In this document: in pieces, positions 43,659-52,772 of the stretch
How positions within the stretch are numbered: the first letter of the stretch is position 1
How the letters are laid out: each line of letters opens with the position of its first letter
From: Thiohalorhabdus sp. Cl-TMA
GTDB taxonomy: Bacteria > Pseudomonadota > Gammaproteobacteria > Thiohalorhabdales > Thiohalorhabdaceae
Assembly: GCF_041821045.1 (NCBI RefSeq)
Contig: NZ_JBGUAW010000003.1
Location: 248,001-312,000 of the forward strand
Reading direction: 5' to 3'
DNA length: 64,000 nucleotides
The notes under the pieces: generated by a model
What the model was told of the DNA's origin: nothing
Databases searched by the model: none
Seen by the model: the letters and a program-made list of their open reading frames with translations, nothing else
Translations under genes and position numbers: made by a program

Positions 43659-44276
43659 ATGAGCGATTCCCGGAGGGAGCGCCCTTTCCCGGCGAACGAG
43701 CTGCGGATGCTGGCGGAACGGGTCCACGAGGGGTCCCTCAGTCCCGGGGCCGTGGACTACCTCCTTTCCGCGGCGGGGCGCCTGGAGGAGCTCCTGGCCT
43801 ACCGCCCGGGTGGGGGGCCGGTTCCGGAGGCGGGCGAGCCCTCCTCCGGGGCGGTGGAGAGCCTGGCCGACCTACAGGACCGGCTCGGCGCGATCGGCGA
43901 CCGGGCGGCTGGCGCGGGCGCCGATCCGGCTGTAACGGAATACCTGCGGACCGTGCTCCTGCGGGCCACTCTCCTTCACCAGCAGGAGCCCCCGGATATG
44001 CGTCTGGTTCCCCGCTTTCCCGAGACGCGGCCCGCCCGGGTGCATCCCGCCGGGGGCTCTACCCTGGACGCGCTCCTGGTGGACCGCTCCGCCCTGGGGT
44101 TCGGTCTTCGCGCCGGGGAGCCGGTTGCCGAGGGTCAGCTGGCGACCCTGGAGCTGCCGCCCGTGGCGGACGCCGAGGCGGAAGTCCATGAGTGCCTGGT
44201 GATCTTCTGCCGGGAAACCGAGCCCGGGGTGCTCCGGGTCGGCCTGGATGTGGTGGATGGGGACTGTGCGGGCTAG
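43659..44276 (+). CDS. PilZ-like domain protein
   Basis: 205 residues. The N-terminal ~125 residues look helical. The C-terminal part has RLVPRFPETRPARV followed by LLVDRSALGFGL, matching the RxxxR and D-x-S-x-x-G elements of PilZ c-di-GMP receptors. Its neighbours are the CheX-like protein (same operon) and a divergent GGDEF-EAL sensor about 1.6 kb away. Binding of c-di-GMP is inferred from these motifs only. Confidence 0.6.
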   Translation: MSDSRRERPFPANELRMLAERVHEGSLSPGAVDYLLSAAGRLEELLAYRPGGGPVPEAGEPSSGAVESLADLQDRLGAIGDRAAGAGADPAVTEYLRTVLLRATLLHQQEPPDMRLVPRFPETRPARVHPAGGSTLDALLVDRSALGFGLRAGEPVAEGQLATLELPPVADAEAEVHECLVIFCRETEPGVLRVGLDVVDGDCAG

Positions 44277-44411
44277 CAAGTCCCGGCAGGGCCGCCCTTT
44301 TTTCCTCCCAGAATCGGCGTATCCCCCTTCCCTGGCTCGGCATCCTGCACCAAAGTGGGATACCCGTTCGAAGTGCCGTGACCGAACACGCACCCCTTTG
44401 GTAGGAATCCC

Positions 44412-47400
44412 ATGAGCGACGATCCCATCCGTTTCGACGGACTCTCCTATAACGACCTCCGCGGACCCGCCGGTCTGCAGCGCCTGGACGAGCGTTTCCG
44501 CGTGCACCTGGAGCAGCAGGACCCGGAGCTGCTGCGGCGCTTGGTGGATTTCCGCCAGGCGGCGAGCACGCCGCCCGCGCTGGAGCACAGCCAGCTCCTG
44601 CTGGACCTCGCCCCGCACGTGGAGGCCTTCATCGCCGCGCTGTTCGGCATCGACGCAGCCACCCGGGAGGCCGGCGTGGCCACGGCGGCGCAGAATCCCC
44701 CCTTCGCCTTTCAGCAGGAGGTGGTGCAAAAGCGCACCAAGCGCCTGTGGGGGAAGGTGGAGGAGGACTTCGCCGACCTGGATGCCTGGCTGGACGATCG
44801 GCTGAAGGCGCATGGTATCGACCGCGCCGACCGCGAGCTGGCGGTGGGCGAGCTCACCGTGGCCCTGGCGGCGGACCGCAAGGCCAACAAGGCGGAGCTG
44901 GACCGGCTGGCGGCCTGGGCGGTGCGCGCCCGCGAGACGGAAGAGGGCCGGGCCGTCACCGGCGACTGGGTGAGCTTCCGCACCCCCGACCGGGTGGACG
45001 TGGACCACCTGGTGCCGGTACGCAAGGCCACGGACAAGTCCCCCAACGCGGTGGAGTCCCCCGGCCGCTTCCGGGCGCGGGACGGCTTCGAGCTCACCGA
45101 TCCGCGCATGTCCGCCCGAGAGGCCCAGGGGGAGGTGAACTACTGCATCTACTGTCACGACCACGACGGCGACTTCTGCTCCAAGGGCTTTCCCGAGAAG
45201 AAGGGACAGCCGGAGCTGGGCTTCAAGGTGAGCGCCATCGGCAACACGCTGCACGGCTGTCCGCTGGAGGAGAAGATCTCCGAGATGGACCTCCTCAAGC
45301 GGGACGGCTACACCATCGCGCCGTTGGCGACGGCCATGGTGGACAACCCCATGGTGCCCGCCACCGGGCACCGCATCTGCAACGACTGCATGAAGTCCTG
45401 CATCTTCCAGAAGCAGCAGCCGGTGAATGTCCCGCAGATCGAGACCCGGGTGCTCACGGATGTCCTGGATCTGCCCTGGGGCGTGGAGGTGTACGACCTG
45501 CTCACCCGCTGGAATCCCCTCCGCCACGAGCAGTACGTGCAGAAGGCCTACAACGGCAAGAAGGTGCTGGTGGCGGGCATGGGCCCCGCCGGCTTCACCA
45601 TGGCCCACCACCTGACCATGGAGGGCTGCGCGGTGGTGGGGGTGGACGGCCTCAAGATCGAGCCCCTGCCGGAGGAGTTCCGCGACCGCCCTATCCGTGA
45701 CTACGCCGAGCTGGAGGAGCCCCTGGACCGCCGCATCAACTACGGCTTCGGCGGGGTGGCCGAGTACGGCATCACGGTGCGCTGGGACAAGAACTTCTTA
45801 AAGCTCATCTACCTGACCCTGGCGCGGCGGGAGACCTTCCAGGTGTTCGGCGGCGTGCGCCTGGGCGGCACCCTGACGCTTGAGGACGCCTGGGCCCTGG
45901 GCTTCCATCACGTCTGCAACGCCAGCGGAGCTGGGCTGCCGCGGGTCATCCAGATGGGCAACAGCCTGGCGCGGGGCATGCGCCAGGCCAACGACTTCCT
46001 CATGGCCCTGCAGCTCACCGGTGCCGCCAAGCAGGAGAGCCTGGCCAACCTCCAGGTGCGCCTGCCGGCGGTGGTGATCGGCGGCGGCCTCACCGCCATC
46101 GACACCGCCACCGAGCTGCAGGCCTACTACATCCAGCAGGTGGAGAAGGCCCTGGACCGCCACGAGCGCCTGGCCGCCGTCTACGGCGAGGAGTCCCTCT
46201 GGGAGAAGCTGGACGAGGAGAACGCCGGCATCCTGGAGGAGCTCCTGGCCCACGGCCGGGCGGTGCGGGCGGAGCGCGAGCGGGCCGCGGCGGAGGGGCG
46301 CAAGCCGGACTTCCTGCCCCTGCTGCGCGAATGGGGCGGGGTGACGGTGGCCTATCGCCGGCCCATGAACGAGTCCCCCTCCTACAAGCGCAACCACGAG
46401 GAAGTGGTCAAGGCGCTGGAGGAGGGTATCTACTTCGAGGAGCGCCTGGAGCCCATCCACGCCGTCCTGGACCGCTTCGGGCACGTGCAGTCCCTGCAGT
46501 TCCGGCGCCGGCGCGACCCCCAGGGCAAGCCCCTTTCCGTGCCGGAGGACGTGGAGCTGCCGGCGCGGGGTATCTTCGTGGCGGCCGGAACCGTGCCCAA
46601 CACCATCTACGAGCGGGAGCATCCCGGCACCGCGGAGCTGGAGGACAACCACTACCGGCCCTACGTCCACCACCGCCACGAGCTCCAGGCGGTGGATACG
46701 CCGCAGCACTGCAAGGAGGAGGAGTTCGGGCCGTTCACCTCCTATCGGGCCGACGGCCGGTACATGACCTTCCTCGGCGATACCCACCCCGCCTTCTCGG
46801 GCAGCGTGGTGAATGCCATCGCCTCCGGGCTGCGCACCTATCCCCACGTCATGACCGCCCTGCGCGACCAGGGGCCGGTGGAAGCCGACTGGGTGGCGTA
46901 TCGGGCCTTCCGGGAGCGCATGGAATACATGCTCGCCCCGCGGGTCTCGTCGATGGACGCCAGTCATCCGGCAGTGGTGGAGCTGCGGGTGCGCGCCCCC
47001 ATGGCCGCGCGCAACTTCCGGCCGGGGCAGTTCTTCCGCATGCAGACCTTCGAGAGCCACGTGCCCAAGGTGGCGGACACGCGCCTCCAGGTGCCGCTGC
47101 AGACGGTGAGCGGCGCCGGCGTGGAGGGGGACCTGATGCGCCTGTTCGTGCTCAAGGGCGGCATCGGCGGCCGCCTGTCGGCGCGTCTCAAGCCCGGCGA
47201 TCCCCTGGTGCTCATGGGCCCCACCGGCGCGCCCACGGAGATGGGCTCGGGCAAGACCATCATGGTGGTGGCCGGGCGCTGGGGGGCGGCGGTCATGCTG
47301 GCCCTGGGCCCCGCCCTGCGCGCGGCCGGCAATCGGGTGATCTATTTCGGCGCCTTCCGCCGGGCCGAGGAGCCGTATTACCGGGAGCAGCTGGAGGCGG

Positions 47401-47906
47401 CCACGGACCAGATCGTCTGGGCCACCGCCGACGGCGAGCCCATCCCCGCGAGCCGGCCACAGGACATCAGCGTTTCCACCGGGGACGCGGTGGACCTGAT
47501 TCGCCGCTATGGCGACGGCGAGCTGAGCGGCCCCGAGGCACCCCACCTGCCCCTGGGAGAGGTGGACGAGGTGCTGGTCATGGGCTCCACCGGACTGCTC
47601 TACGGCATGCAGCAGGCCCTTTCCCCGGACGGGGCCCTGGCGCCGTATTTCCGGGAAGGGGTGGAGATCCAGGGCACCGCTGGCAGCCCCATGCAGTGCA
47701 TGCTCAAGGGCGTGTGCTCGCAGTGCCTGCAGTGGCAGGTGGACCCGGAGACGGGCCGCCGTACCCAGACCGTGTTCTCCTGCGCGGAGCAGGACCAGCC
47801 CCTCCTGGCCCTGGATTTGGAGAACCTTTGGGCCCGCCAGACCCAGAACCGGCTCCCGGACATGATGGCCGATCTGTGGCTCAATCACCTCCTTGAGGGA
47901 GAGTAG
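44412..47906 (+). CDS. Single-chain GltD-like plus PyrK-like flavoprotein (Nfn-like fusion)
   Basis: 1164 residues. Order: helical N-terminal region (1-~235); an Fe-S segment with YCIYCHDHDGDFC (C near 246), GCPLEEKI and CNDCMKSC as in GltD; a GltD-type FAD/NAD(P) domain (VLVAGMGPAGFTMAH, later VVIGGGLTAIDTATEL) with a long helical insert around 570-640; then, from about residue 845, a ferredoxin-reductase/PyrK-like FAD and NAD half (FRPGQFFRMQTF) ending in CMLKGVCSQC...FSC, a [2Fe-2S] site. The parts match NfnL/NfnS joined in one chain. It probably shuttles electrons between NAD(P)H and ferredoxin. The pntA/B genes lie about 1.5 kb downstream. Confidence 0.85.
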   Translation: MSDDPIRFDGLSYNDLRGPAGLQRLDERFRVHLEQQDPELLRRLVDFRQAASTPPALEHSQLLLDLAPHVEAFIAALFGIDAATREAGVATAAQNPPFAFQQEVVQKRTKRLWGKVEEDFADLDAWLDDRLKAHGIDRADRELAVGELTVALAADRKANKAELDRLAAWAVRARETEEGRAVTGDWVSFRTPDRVDVDHLVPVRKATDKSPNAVESPGRFRARDGFELTDPRMSAREAQGEVNYCIYCHDHDGDFCSKGFPEKKGQPELGFKVSAIGNTLHGCPLEEKISEMDLLKRDGYTIAPLATAMVDNPMVPATGHRICNDCMKSCIFQKQQPVNVPQIETRVLTDVLDLPWGVEVYDLLTRWNPLRHEQYVQKAYNGKKVLVAGMGPAGFTMAHHLTMEGCAVVGVDGLKIEPLPEEFRDRPIRDYAELEEPLDRRINYGFGGVAEYGITVRWDKNFLKLIYLTLARRETFQVFGGVRLGGTLTLEDAWALGFHHVCNASGAGLPRVIQMGNSLARGMRQANDFLMALQLTGAAKQESLANLQVRLPAVVIGGGLTAIDTATELQAYYIQQVEKALDRHERLAAVYGEESLWEKLDEENAGILEELLAHGRAVRAERERAAAEGRKPDFLPLLREWGGVTVAYRRPMNESPSYKRNHEEVVKALEEGIYFEERLEPIHAVLDRFGHVQSLQFRRRRDPQGKPLSVPEDVELPARGIFVAAGTVPNTIYEREHPGTAELEDNHYRPYVHHRHELQAVDTPQHCKEEEFGPFTSYRADGRYMTFLGDTHPAFSGSVVNAIASGLRTYPHVMTALRDQGPVEADWVAYRAFRERMEYMLAPRVSSMDASHPAVVELRVRAPMAARNFRPGQFFRMQTFESHVPKVADTRLQVPLQTVSGAGVEGDLMRLFVLKGGIGGRLSARLKPGDPLVLMGPTGAPTEMGSGKTIMVVAGRWGAAVMLALGPALRAAGNRVIYFGAFRRAEEPYYREQLEAATDQIVWATADGEPIPASRPQDISVSTGDAVDLIRRYGDGELSGPEAPHLPLGEVDEVLVMGSTGLLYGMQQALSPDGALAPYFREGVEIQGTAGSPMQCMLKGVCSQCLQWQVDPETGRRTQTVFSCAEQDQPLLALDLENLWARQTQNRLPDMMADLWLNHLLEGE

Positions 47907-48217
47907 GGCTTGAGGACCAGCACGCCGGGCTTTCGTATGGCCTTCTTATGGCCTTTTTCCGGCGCGAACCCCAAGCGACCAGGGATCTCCCGGGGGGTTC
48001 GCACGCGGAAAGGTCCCCTGAAAATCAAACATCTAGTTTTTTCTGCTGGTTTGAGCGCTTTTCCGGCCGCGATGTGGCCCGAGGTTCGCGCACGACGCCT
48101 GCTTTTCCCCGCCTGGCCAGTGACTTAAGGTAGAGCGGTCGCCCCCCATGCGGGGGCGTGGATAGGAACGGCGAGTCCGGTTATCAGTATGTTTGGCCCG
48201 TTTTACTCGGCGGGGCT
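47907..48217. other. Intergenic region with GC-rich hairpin
   Basis: No convincing gene. A short hairpin with GCCCCC/GGGGGC arms lies at about 48140-48158 between convergent genes, and near-repeated ATGGCCTT words occur at 47938 and 47949. Confidence 0.35.
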
Positions 48218-48733
48218 TTACTGTTTTATCTCGATTGTACGGCAGCTCAGTGCATGCCGGGTCCCGCCCGGCCCCACCCGGGTGTAGATCGCCAGCGGGA
48301 TGCGCATTGGCTCCCCGGAGCGGGATTCCCAATCGAAGACGGCCTGTAGCGGCCGCTCGCCGCTTTCCAGGAAGCGGGGGAGGAGCCCGGCGTTGCCCAG
48401 CTCCTGGGTGCGGAGCTGGACCGTCTGATGCGGTTGAAGGTCCCCGAAGTCCACGTTGGTGAAGGCGGGGGGCGCCTCGCTTTGCCGGGAGTCGTAGATC
48501 AGCCTGCCGCTGGCCGCGTACAGGCGCATGCGCTTCAGGTGCAGGACCCGGGAGGCGCTGATGTTGCGGATGGTCCAGAGAGCGGAGACGTCCGGCGACC
48601 GGTAATTGCCGCCGCAGACGAAGGTGCCGGCTCGGGCGGACAGGTCGGCGTCCGCGGTGGTGGCCGGGACCGGGCCGGCGCCGGAAAGGGTGATCCCGCC
48701 GGCGAGACAGGCGATGAAACGAATAGGCGGCAT
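48218..48733 (-). CDS. Secreted hypothetical protein
   Basis: 171 residues with a signal peptide (FIACLAGGITLSGAGPVPA). The mature part is beta-rich with two cysteines (FVCGGNY and LSCRTI) near either end that could form a disulfide. The middle (LHLKRMRLYAASGRLIYDSRQ... LQPHQTVQLRTQEL) resembles DUF3124-like folds only weakly. Function unknown. It lies downstream of the PRC-barrel remnant on the same strand. Confidence 0.7.
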   Translation of the reverse strand: MPPIRFIACLAGGITLSGAGPVPATTADADLSARAGTFVCGGNYRSPDVSALWTIRNISASRVLHLKRMRLYAASGRLIYDSRQSEAPPAFTNVDFGDLQPHQTVQLRTQELGNAGLLPRFLESGERPLQAVFDWESRSGEPMRIPLAIYTRVGPGGTRHALSCRTIEIKQ

Positions 48734-48819
48734 GGAAGCGTCCGTGGCGATGGGCCTTCTCCATGTATTCCCATGTCTCCGGGGGAGCTGCCAAGCGGTG
48801 GAGGACGCTCCCGTCCCGC

Positions 48820-49005
48820 GGACGGAATGCGGAACCTCTTCGCCTTGTACGGCTCCCGCTTCTTCAGCTCCTCAACCGGGACGAAGACCTCCTGGCCGCC
48901 GAAGCCGAGGAAACCGCCTATGGCCAGGGCCATGCCCACCTGCTGGCCTTGCTTGCTGGCCACCACTTCCCGGACCTCGCCCACGTTCTCCCCGCCGCAG
49001 CTCTC
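48820..49005 (-). pseudogene. PRC-barrel domain gene remnant
   Basis: In the minus-strand frame a PRC-barrel core is clear: ENVGEVREVVASKQGQQ, then GMALAIGGFLGFGGQEVFVPVEEL. The expected N-terminal signal or linker and a start codon are missing, and the sequence beyond each end is unlike the family, so only about 50 codons of the domain remain. Confidence 0.65.
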
Positions 49006-49362
49006 CCCCGTCCCCGGGACGAGCGGGCCCGGCCCTGTAGGGCCTCCCGCTTTTGGAAGGCCCGCTCCCGGCCTGTCCCATGTGCGCACATGCCACCACA
49101 GCGCCTTGACCGCCCGCGGCCACGGCTTGTTCTCGAAAATGATGCTTATGGTTTGCAGGCGAAGTGCCAATAGGGGACAGCCCAGTCCCGACCTGGGGGA
49201 GAGCTCGGGAACCGGAATTCCCCCAGCGTCCGGTCTCCGGGCGGGTCCGTCGGTTTCGGACAAGGCCCGGAATAATGGGGGTATAGCGTCCGCTGATTTG
49301 ACCGGACAGGGGGTTTGGTGTCTTAGTTGGGGGACCAGGGCGTATTTCTGAGGGGGTAGTGA
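49006..49362. other. Intergenic region before pntA1
   Basis: About 350 bases without a recognisable gene. It should hold the promoter of the pnt operon near 49260-49350. Confidence 0.4.
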
Positions 49363-50496
49363 ATGGCCGTAACGCTTGGGGTACCCAAGGAAACCACGGA
49401 GACCGAGAACCGAGTGGCTCTGGTTCCCGATGTGGCTAGACAGCTCATCGGCCGTGGGATGGAAGTGCGGATGCAGCCGGGGGCGGGGGCCGGAGCCTTC
49501 TTCGCCGACGGCGATTACCACGACGTGCGGATGGTGGAGGAGCGGGAGGACCTGTACCGCGAGGCGGACGTGCTGCTCAAGGTCCAGCCCCCGAGCCTGG
49601 AGGAGATCGATCTGCTCGGTCCGGAGACGGCAGTGCTGGGACTCCTGGATCCCCTGGGCAGCCCGGAGCGGGTTTCGCGGCTGCGCGATCGGGGGGTCAC
49701 TGCCTTCGCCATGGAGCTGGTGCCCCGCGTGGCCCGGGCGCAGGCGATGGACGCCCTTTCCTCCCAGGCCAGCATCGCCGGATACAAGGCCGCGCTGATG
49801 GCCGCGGACCTGGCGCCCCGGTTCTTCCCCATGCTCACCACCGCCGCCGGGACCGTGCGGCCGGCCAAGGTCCTGGTGCTCGGCGCGGGGGTCGCCGGCC
49901 TGCAGGCCATCGCCACTTCGCATCGGCTCGGCGCCTCGGTGTCCGCCTATGACGTGCGGCCCGAGACCAAGGACCAGGTGGCCTCTCTGGGGGCCACCTT
50001 CCTGGAGCTTGGCGTGGGCGCCTCGGCGGAGGGCGGTTACGCCCGGGAGCTCACCGAGGAGGAGAAGCGCCAGGAGCAGGAGCTCCTGGCGGACCGGATC
50101 GCCGACATGGACGTGGTGATCTCCACGGCTGCGGTGCCGGGCCGAAAAGCGCCGATCCTGGTGCGGGAGGCGGATGTGACGGCCATGCGCCCGGGATCGG
50201 TGATCGTGGACTTGGCCGCCGAGACCGGCGGCAATTGCGAATGCACCCAGGCCGGGGAGACGGTGCGCCACGAGGGGGTGCTGGTCTATGGGCCGCGCAA
50301 CGTCCCGGGCCGCCTGCCCGTTCACGCCAGCGAGATGTACGCCCGCAATCTGGCCAATTTCCTGGACCTGCTGGTACGGGACGGGCAGTGGGCCCCGGAC
50401 TGGGAGGACGAGGTGGTCGCCCAGACCGTGCTCACCCGGGAAGGCAGCGTAGTCCCCGAAACCGTCCGCGAGCGGGTGGAAGGAGGTGCAACTTGA
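49363..50496 (+). CDS. pntA: NAD(P) transhydrogenase subunit alpha, part 1 (dI domain)
   Basis: 377 residues covering only the soluble NAD(H)-binding domain: GVPKETTETENRVALVPD at the start, SSQASIAGYKAA, the nucleotide motif VLVLGAGVAGLQAIATSHRLGA and VDLAAETGGNCE. In the enzyme this domain passes hydride to the NADP domain of PntB at the cytoplasmic face of the inner membrane. Its stop overlaps the TTG of part 2 (TTGA). The split alpha subunit is the alphaproteobacterial-type three-gene layout. Confidence 0.94.
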   Translation: MAVTLGVPKETTETENRVALVPDVARQLIGRGMEVRMQPGAGAGAFFADGDYHDVRMVEEREDLYREADVLLKVQPPSLEEIDLLGPETAVLGLLDPLGSPERVSRLRDRGVTAFAMELVPRVARAQAMDALSSQASIAGYKAALMAADLAPRFFPMLTTAAGTVRPAKVLVLGAGVAGLQAIATSHRLGASVSAYDVRPETKDQVASLGATFLELGVGASAEGGYARELTEEEKRQEQELLADRIADMDVVISTAAVPGRKAPILVREADVTAMRPGSVIVDLAAETGGNCECTQAGETVRHEGVLVYGPRNVPGRLPVHASEMYARNLANFLDLLVRDGQWAPDWEDEVVAQTVLTREGSVVPETVRERVEGGAT

Positions 50497-50786
50497 TCGA
50501 AGGCTTCGTCGCGCTCTATATCTTCATCCTGGCCGCGTTCACCGGCTACGAGATCATCAGCCGGGTTCCGGAGACCCTGCATACGCCGCTCATGTCGGGG
50601 GCCAACTTCGCACACGGCATCGTCGTGGTGGGCGCCATGGTCGCCCTCAGCCACGCGGATTCGCTGGCCGGGCAGGCGCTGGGCTTCGTGGCCGTGCTGC
50701 TCGCCGCCATGAACGCGGTGGGCGGCTACGTGGTCACCGAACGGATGCTGCGCATGTTCAAGCACAGCCAGGGAGGCCGGGAATGA
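50493..50786 (+). CDS. NAD(P) transhydrogenase subunit alpha, part 2 (membrane dII)
   Basis: 97 residues from TTG 50493, with AGGAGG at proper spacing, overlapping pntA1 by four bases. Three membrane helices include GYEIISRVPETLHTPLMSGANFAHGIVVVGAM, the usual proton-path segment, and end in YVVTERMLRMF. It overlaps pntB by four bases. It supplies the alpha half of the proton channel. Confidence 0.92.
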   Translation: MIEGFVALYIFILAAFTGYEIISRVPETLHTPLMSGANFAHGIVVVGAMVALSHADSLAGQALGFVAVLLAAMNAVGGYVVTERMLRMFKHSQGGRE

Positions 50787-52150
50787 GCTACGTTCTCCAG
50801 AGCGGCTATCTGGTGGCCGCGGTACTGCTGATCCTCGGCCTGCGCGGCATGAGCTCGCCCCGGACCGCCCATCGCGGCCTGGTCTGGGTAGGGGTGGGCA
50901 TGGTGCTGGCGGTGCTCGTCACCTTCATCCACACCGGCACCGGCAACATCGGGCTGATGCTTCTGGCTCTGGTGCTGGGCGGTGTCCTTTCGGCGGTCTA
51001 CGGTCGGCAGGTGCCCATGACCGCCATGCCCCAGGGGGTGGCCCTGTTCAACGGCATGGGCGGCGGCGCCGCCGGCGCCATCGCCGCCGTGGAGCTGGTG
51101 GGCGGTTCGGCGACGGGGGGCGCGCCGCTGGTGCTCGGCGTGCTGGGCGCCCTGATCGGTACCGTCTCCCTGACCGGCAGCGGCGTGGCCTTCGCCAAGC
51201 TGCAGGGCTGGATGCGGCGACCCCTGCGCTTCGCCGGCATGCCGCTGGTGAACGGCCTGCTCGCGGTATTCGCGCTGGGCCTGGGCATCGCCCTGATGGC
51301 CGGGGTACAGACGGATCCCGTGCTGGCCGCCTACTTCGGGGTGGCCATGGCCCTCGGGGTCCTGCTGACCATGCCCATCGGCGGGGCCGACATGCCCGTG
51401 GTCATTTCCCTGTACAACGCCGCCACCGGCCTGGCGGTGGCCTTCGAAGGCTATCTCCTCAGCAACCCGGCCATGATCATCGCCGGGACCGTGGTCGGCG
51501 CCGCCGGTACCCTGCTTACCCTGCTCATGGCCCGGGCCATGCATCGCACGGTGTTCCAGGTGGTGGGCGCGGGCTTCCGATCCCCGGAGGCCGACGCGGC
51601 GGCCACGCAGGAGGGCGGGATGCTCAAGGGGATCGAGCCCGTGGACGCGGGCATCCAGCTCGGCTACGCCCGCAAGGTGATCATCGTTCCCGGCTACGGG
51701 ATGGCGGTGGCGCAGGCCCAGCACAAGGTCTGGGAGCTGGTGCAGCGCCTGGAGGAGCGCGGCGTGGAGGTGAAGTTCGCCATCCACCCGGTGGCGGGCC
51801 GGATGCCGGGCCACATGAACGTGCTGCTGGCCGAGGCCGGGGTGCCGTACGATCTGGTGGCCGATCTGGAGACCATCAATCCGGAGTTCGCCCAGGCGGA
51901 CGTGGCCCTGGTGATCGGTGCCAACGACGTGGTCAATCCCTCCGCCCGCAACATGCCGGACAGTCCCATCTACGGCATGCCCATTCTCAACGTGGACGAG
52001 GCCGCCAACGCCATAGTAATCAAGCGGGGCAGCGGCCAGGGCTTCTCCGGGGTGGAGAACCCGCTGTTCACCGCCGACAACACCCGCATCCTGTTCCGGG
52101 ATGCCCTGGAAGGGGCCTCGGATCTGGTGCAGGCCCTGAAGCAGGCATGA
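50783..52150 (+). CDS. pntB: NAD(P) transhydrogenase subunit beta
   Basis: 455 residues. About eight to nine membrane helices (1-~265) are followed by the NADP(H)-binding dIII domain, with VIIVPGYGMAVAQAQHKVWEL, IHPVAGRMPGHMNVLLAEA and GANDVVNPSARN. It uses the proton gradient to reduce NADP+ with NADH, supplying NADPH for thiol, selenium and arsenic reduction. Its stop overlaps the next gene by four bases. Confidence 0.95.
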   Translation: MSYVLQSGYLVAAVLLILGLRGMSSPRTAHRGLVWVGVGMVLAVLVTFIHTGTGNIGLMLLALVLGGVLSAVYGRQVPMTAMPQGVALFNGMGGGAAGAIAAVELVGGSATGGAPLVLGVLGALIGTVSLTGSGVAFAKLQGWMRRPLRFAGMPLVNGLLAVFALGLGIALMAGVQTDPVLAAYFGVAMALGVLLTMPIGGADMPVVISLYNAATGLAVAFEGYLLSNPAMIIAGTVVGAAGTLLTLLMARAMHRTVFQVVGAGFRSPEADAAATQEGGMLKGIEPVDAGIQLGYARKVIIVPGYGMAVAQAQHKVWELVQRLEERGVEVKFAIHPVAGRMPGHMNVLLAEAGVPYDLVADLETINPEFAQADVALVIGANDVVNPSARNMPDSPIYGMPILNVDEAANAIVIKRGSGQGFSGVENPLFTADNTRILFRDALEGASDLVQALKQA

Positions 52151-52752
52151 GCGGGGCGGAGCGGAAGCCGGCCGATGGGCCGTGCCGTACGGTGCGGGGC
52201 CTCGGCTGGGGCTTCCGCTCCGCCGCCTGCTGCCTGGCCGCGGCGTCCCTGTTCGGGCTGGCCGCGGGGTGCACGTCCGTGAAGCTGCTGAACGCCGACC
52301 CGCCGCGGGTCTCGGTGGTGAGCCTGAAGGCCGCCGAGCTGTCCCTGATCGAGCAGCGCTTCATCGTGGCCGTCCGGGTGCGCAATCCCAACGGCTTCGC
52401 CCTGCCCATCGCGGGGCTGGATTACCAGCTGGCCCTGAATGGCGAGGAGTTCGCCTCCGGCGCCACGGACCGTGGGATGGAGGTGCCCGCCTTCGGCGAG
52501 CGGGTGGTACCCGTGCCTATTACCAGCACCCTGCTGACGAGCTTCAACCGGATCCAGCGCTGGCGGCGGAATTCCCCGGAGATGCTGGAATACCGGCTCA
52601 GCGGCCAGGTGCGTCTGGCCGGCTCCTCCGCCGTGCTGCCCTTCGAGCGGTCGGGTGCCGTGGACCTGAACGGCAAGGGCGGCGCGGAGCCGGGCGCGCA
52701 GACCCTGCCGGCCTGGCGCCGCGCCCTGTCCCCCATCCTGGCGGGTGAGTAG
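52147..52752 (+). CDS. LEA type 2 (WHy domain) lipoprotein
   Basis: 201 residues. A signal with lipobox LAAGC (near residue 42) is preceded by ~25 polar residues. The mature part has the WHy pattern VVSLKAAELSLIEQRFIVAVRVRNPNGFALPIAGLDYQLALNGEEFASGATD. Such proteins are linked to desiccation and osmotic tolerance. It is attached to the pnt operon by an ATGA overlap, though it has no obvious role there. Confidence 0.85.
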   Translation: MSGAERKPADGPCRTVRGLGWGFRSAACCLAAASLFGLAAGCTSVKLLNADPPRVSVVSLKAAELSLIEQRFIVAVRVRNPNGFALPIAGLDYQLALNGEEFASGATDRGMEVPAFGERVVPVPITSTLLTSFNRIQRWRRNSPEMLEYRLSGQVRLAGSSAVLPFERSGAVDLNGKGGAEPGAQTLPAWRRALSPILAGE

Positions 52753-52772
52753 GAGCGGAGCCGCCGGGCGGG

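Noticed and set aside
45798-47888. 696-residue minus-strand frame opposite the large flavoprotein
   Set aside because: Antisense shadow; no start signal and a composition typical of such frames.
48763-49173. 136-residue plus-strand frame
   Set aside because: It is antisense to the PRC-barrel remnant and has no motif of its own.
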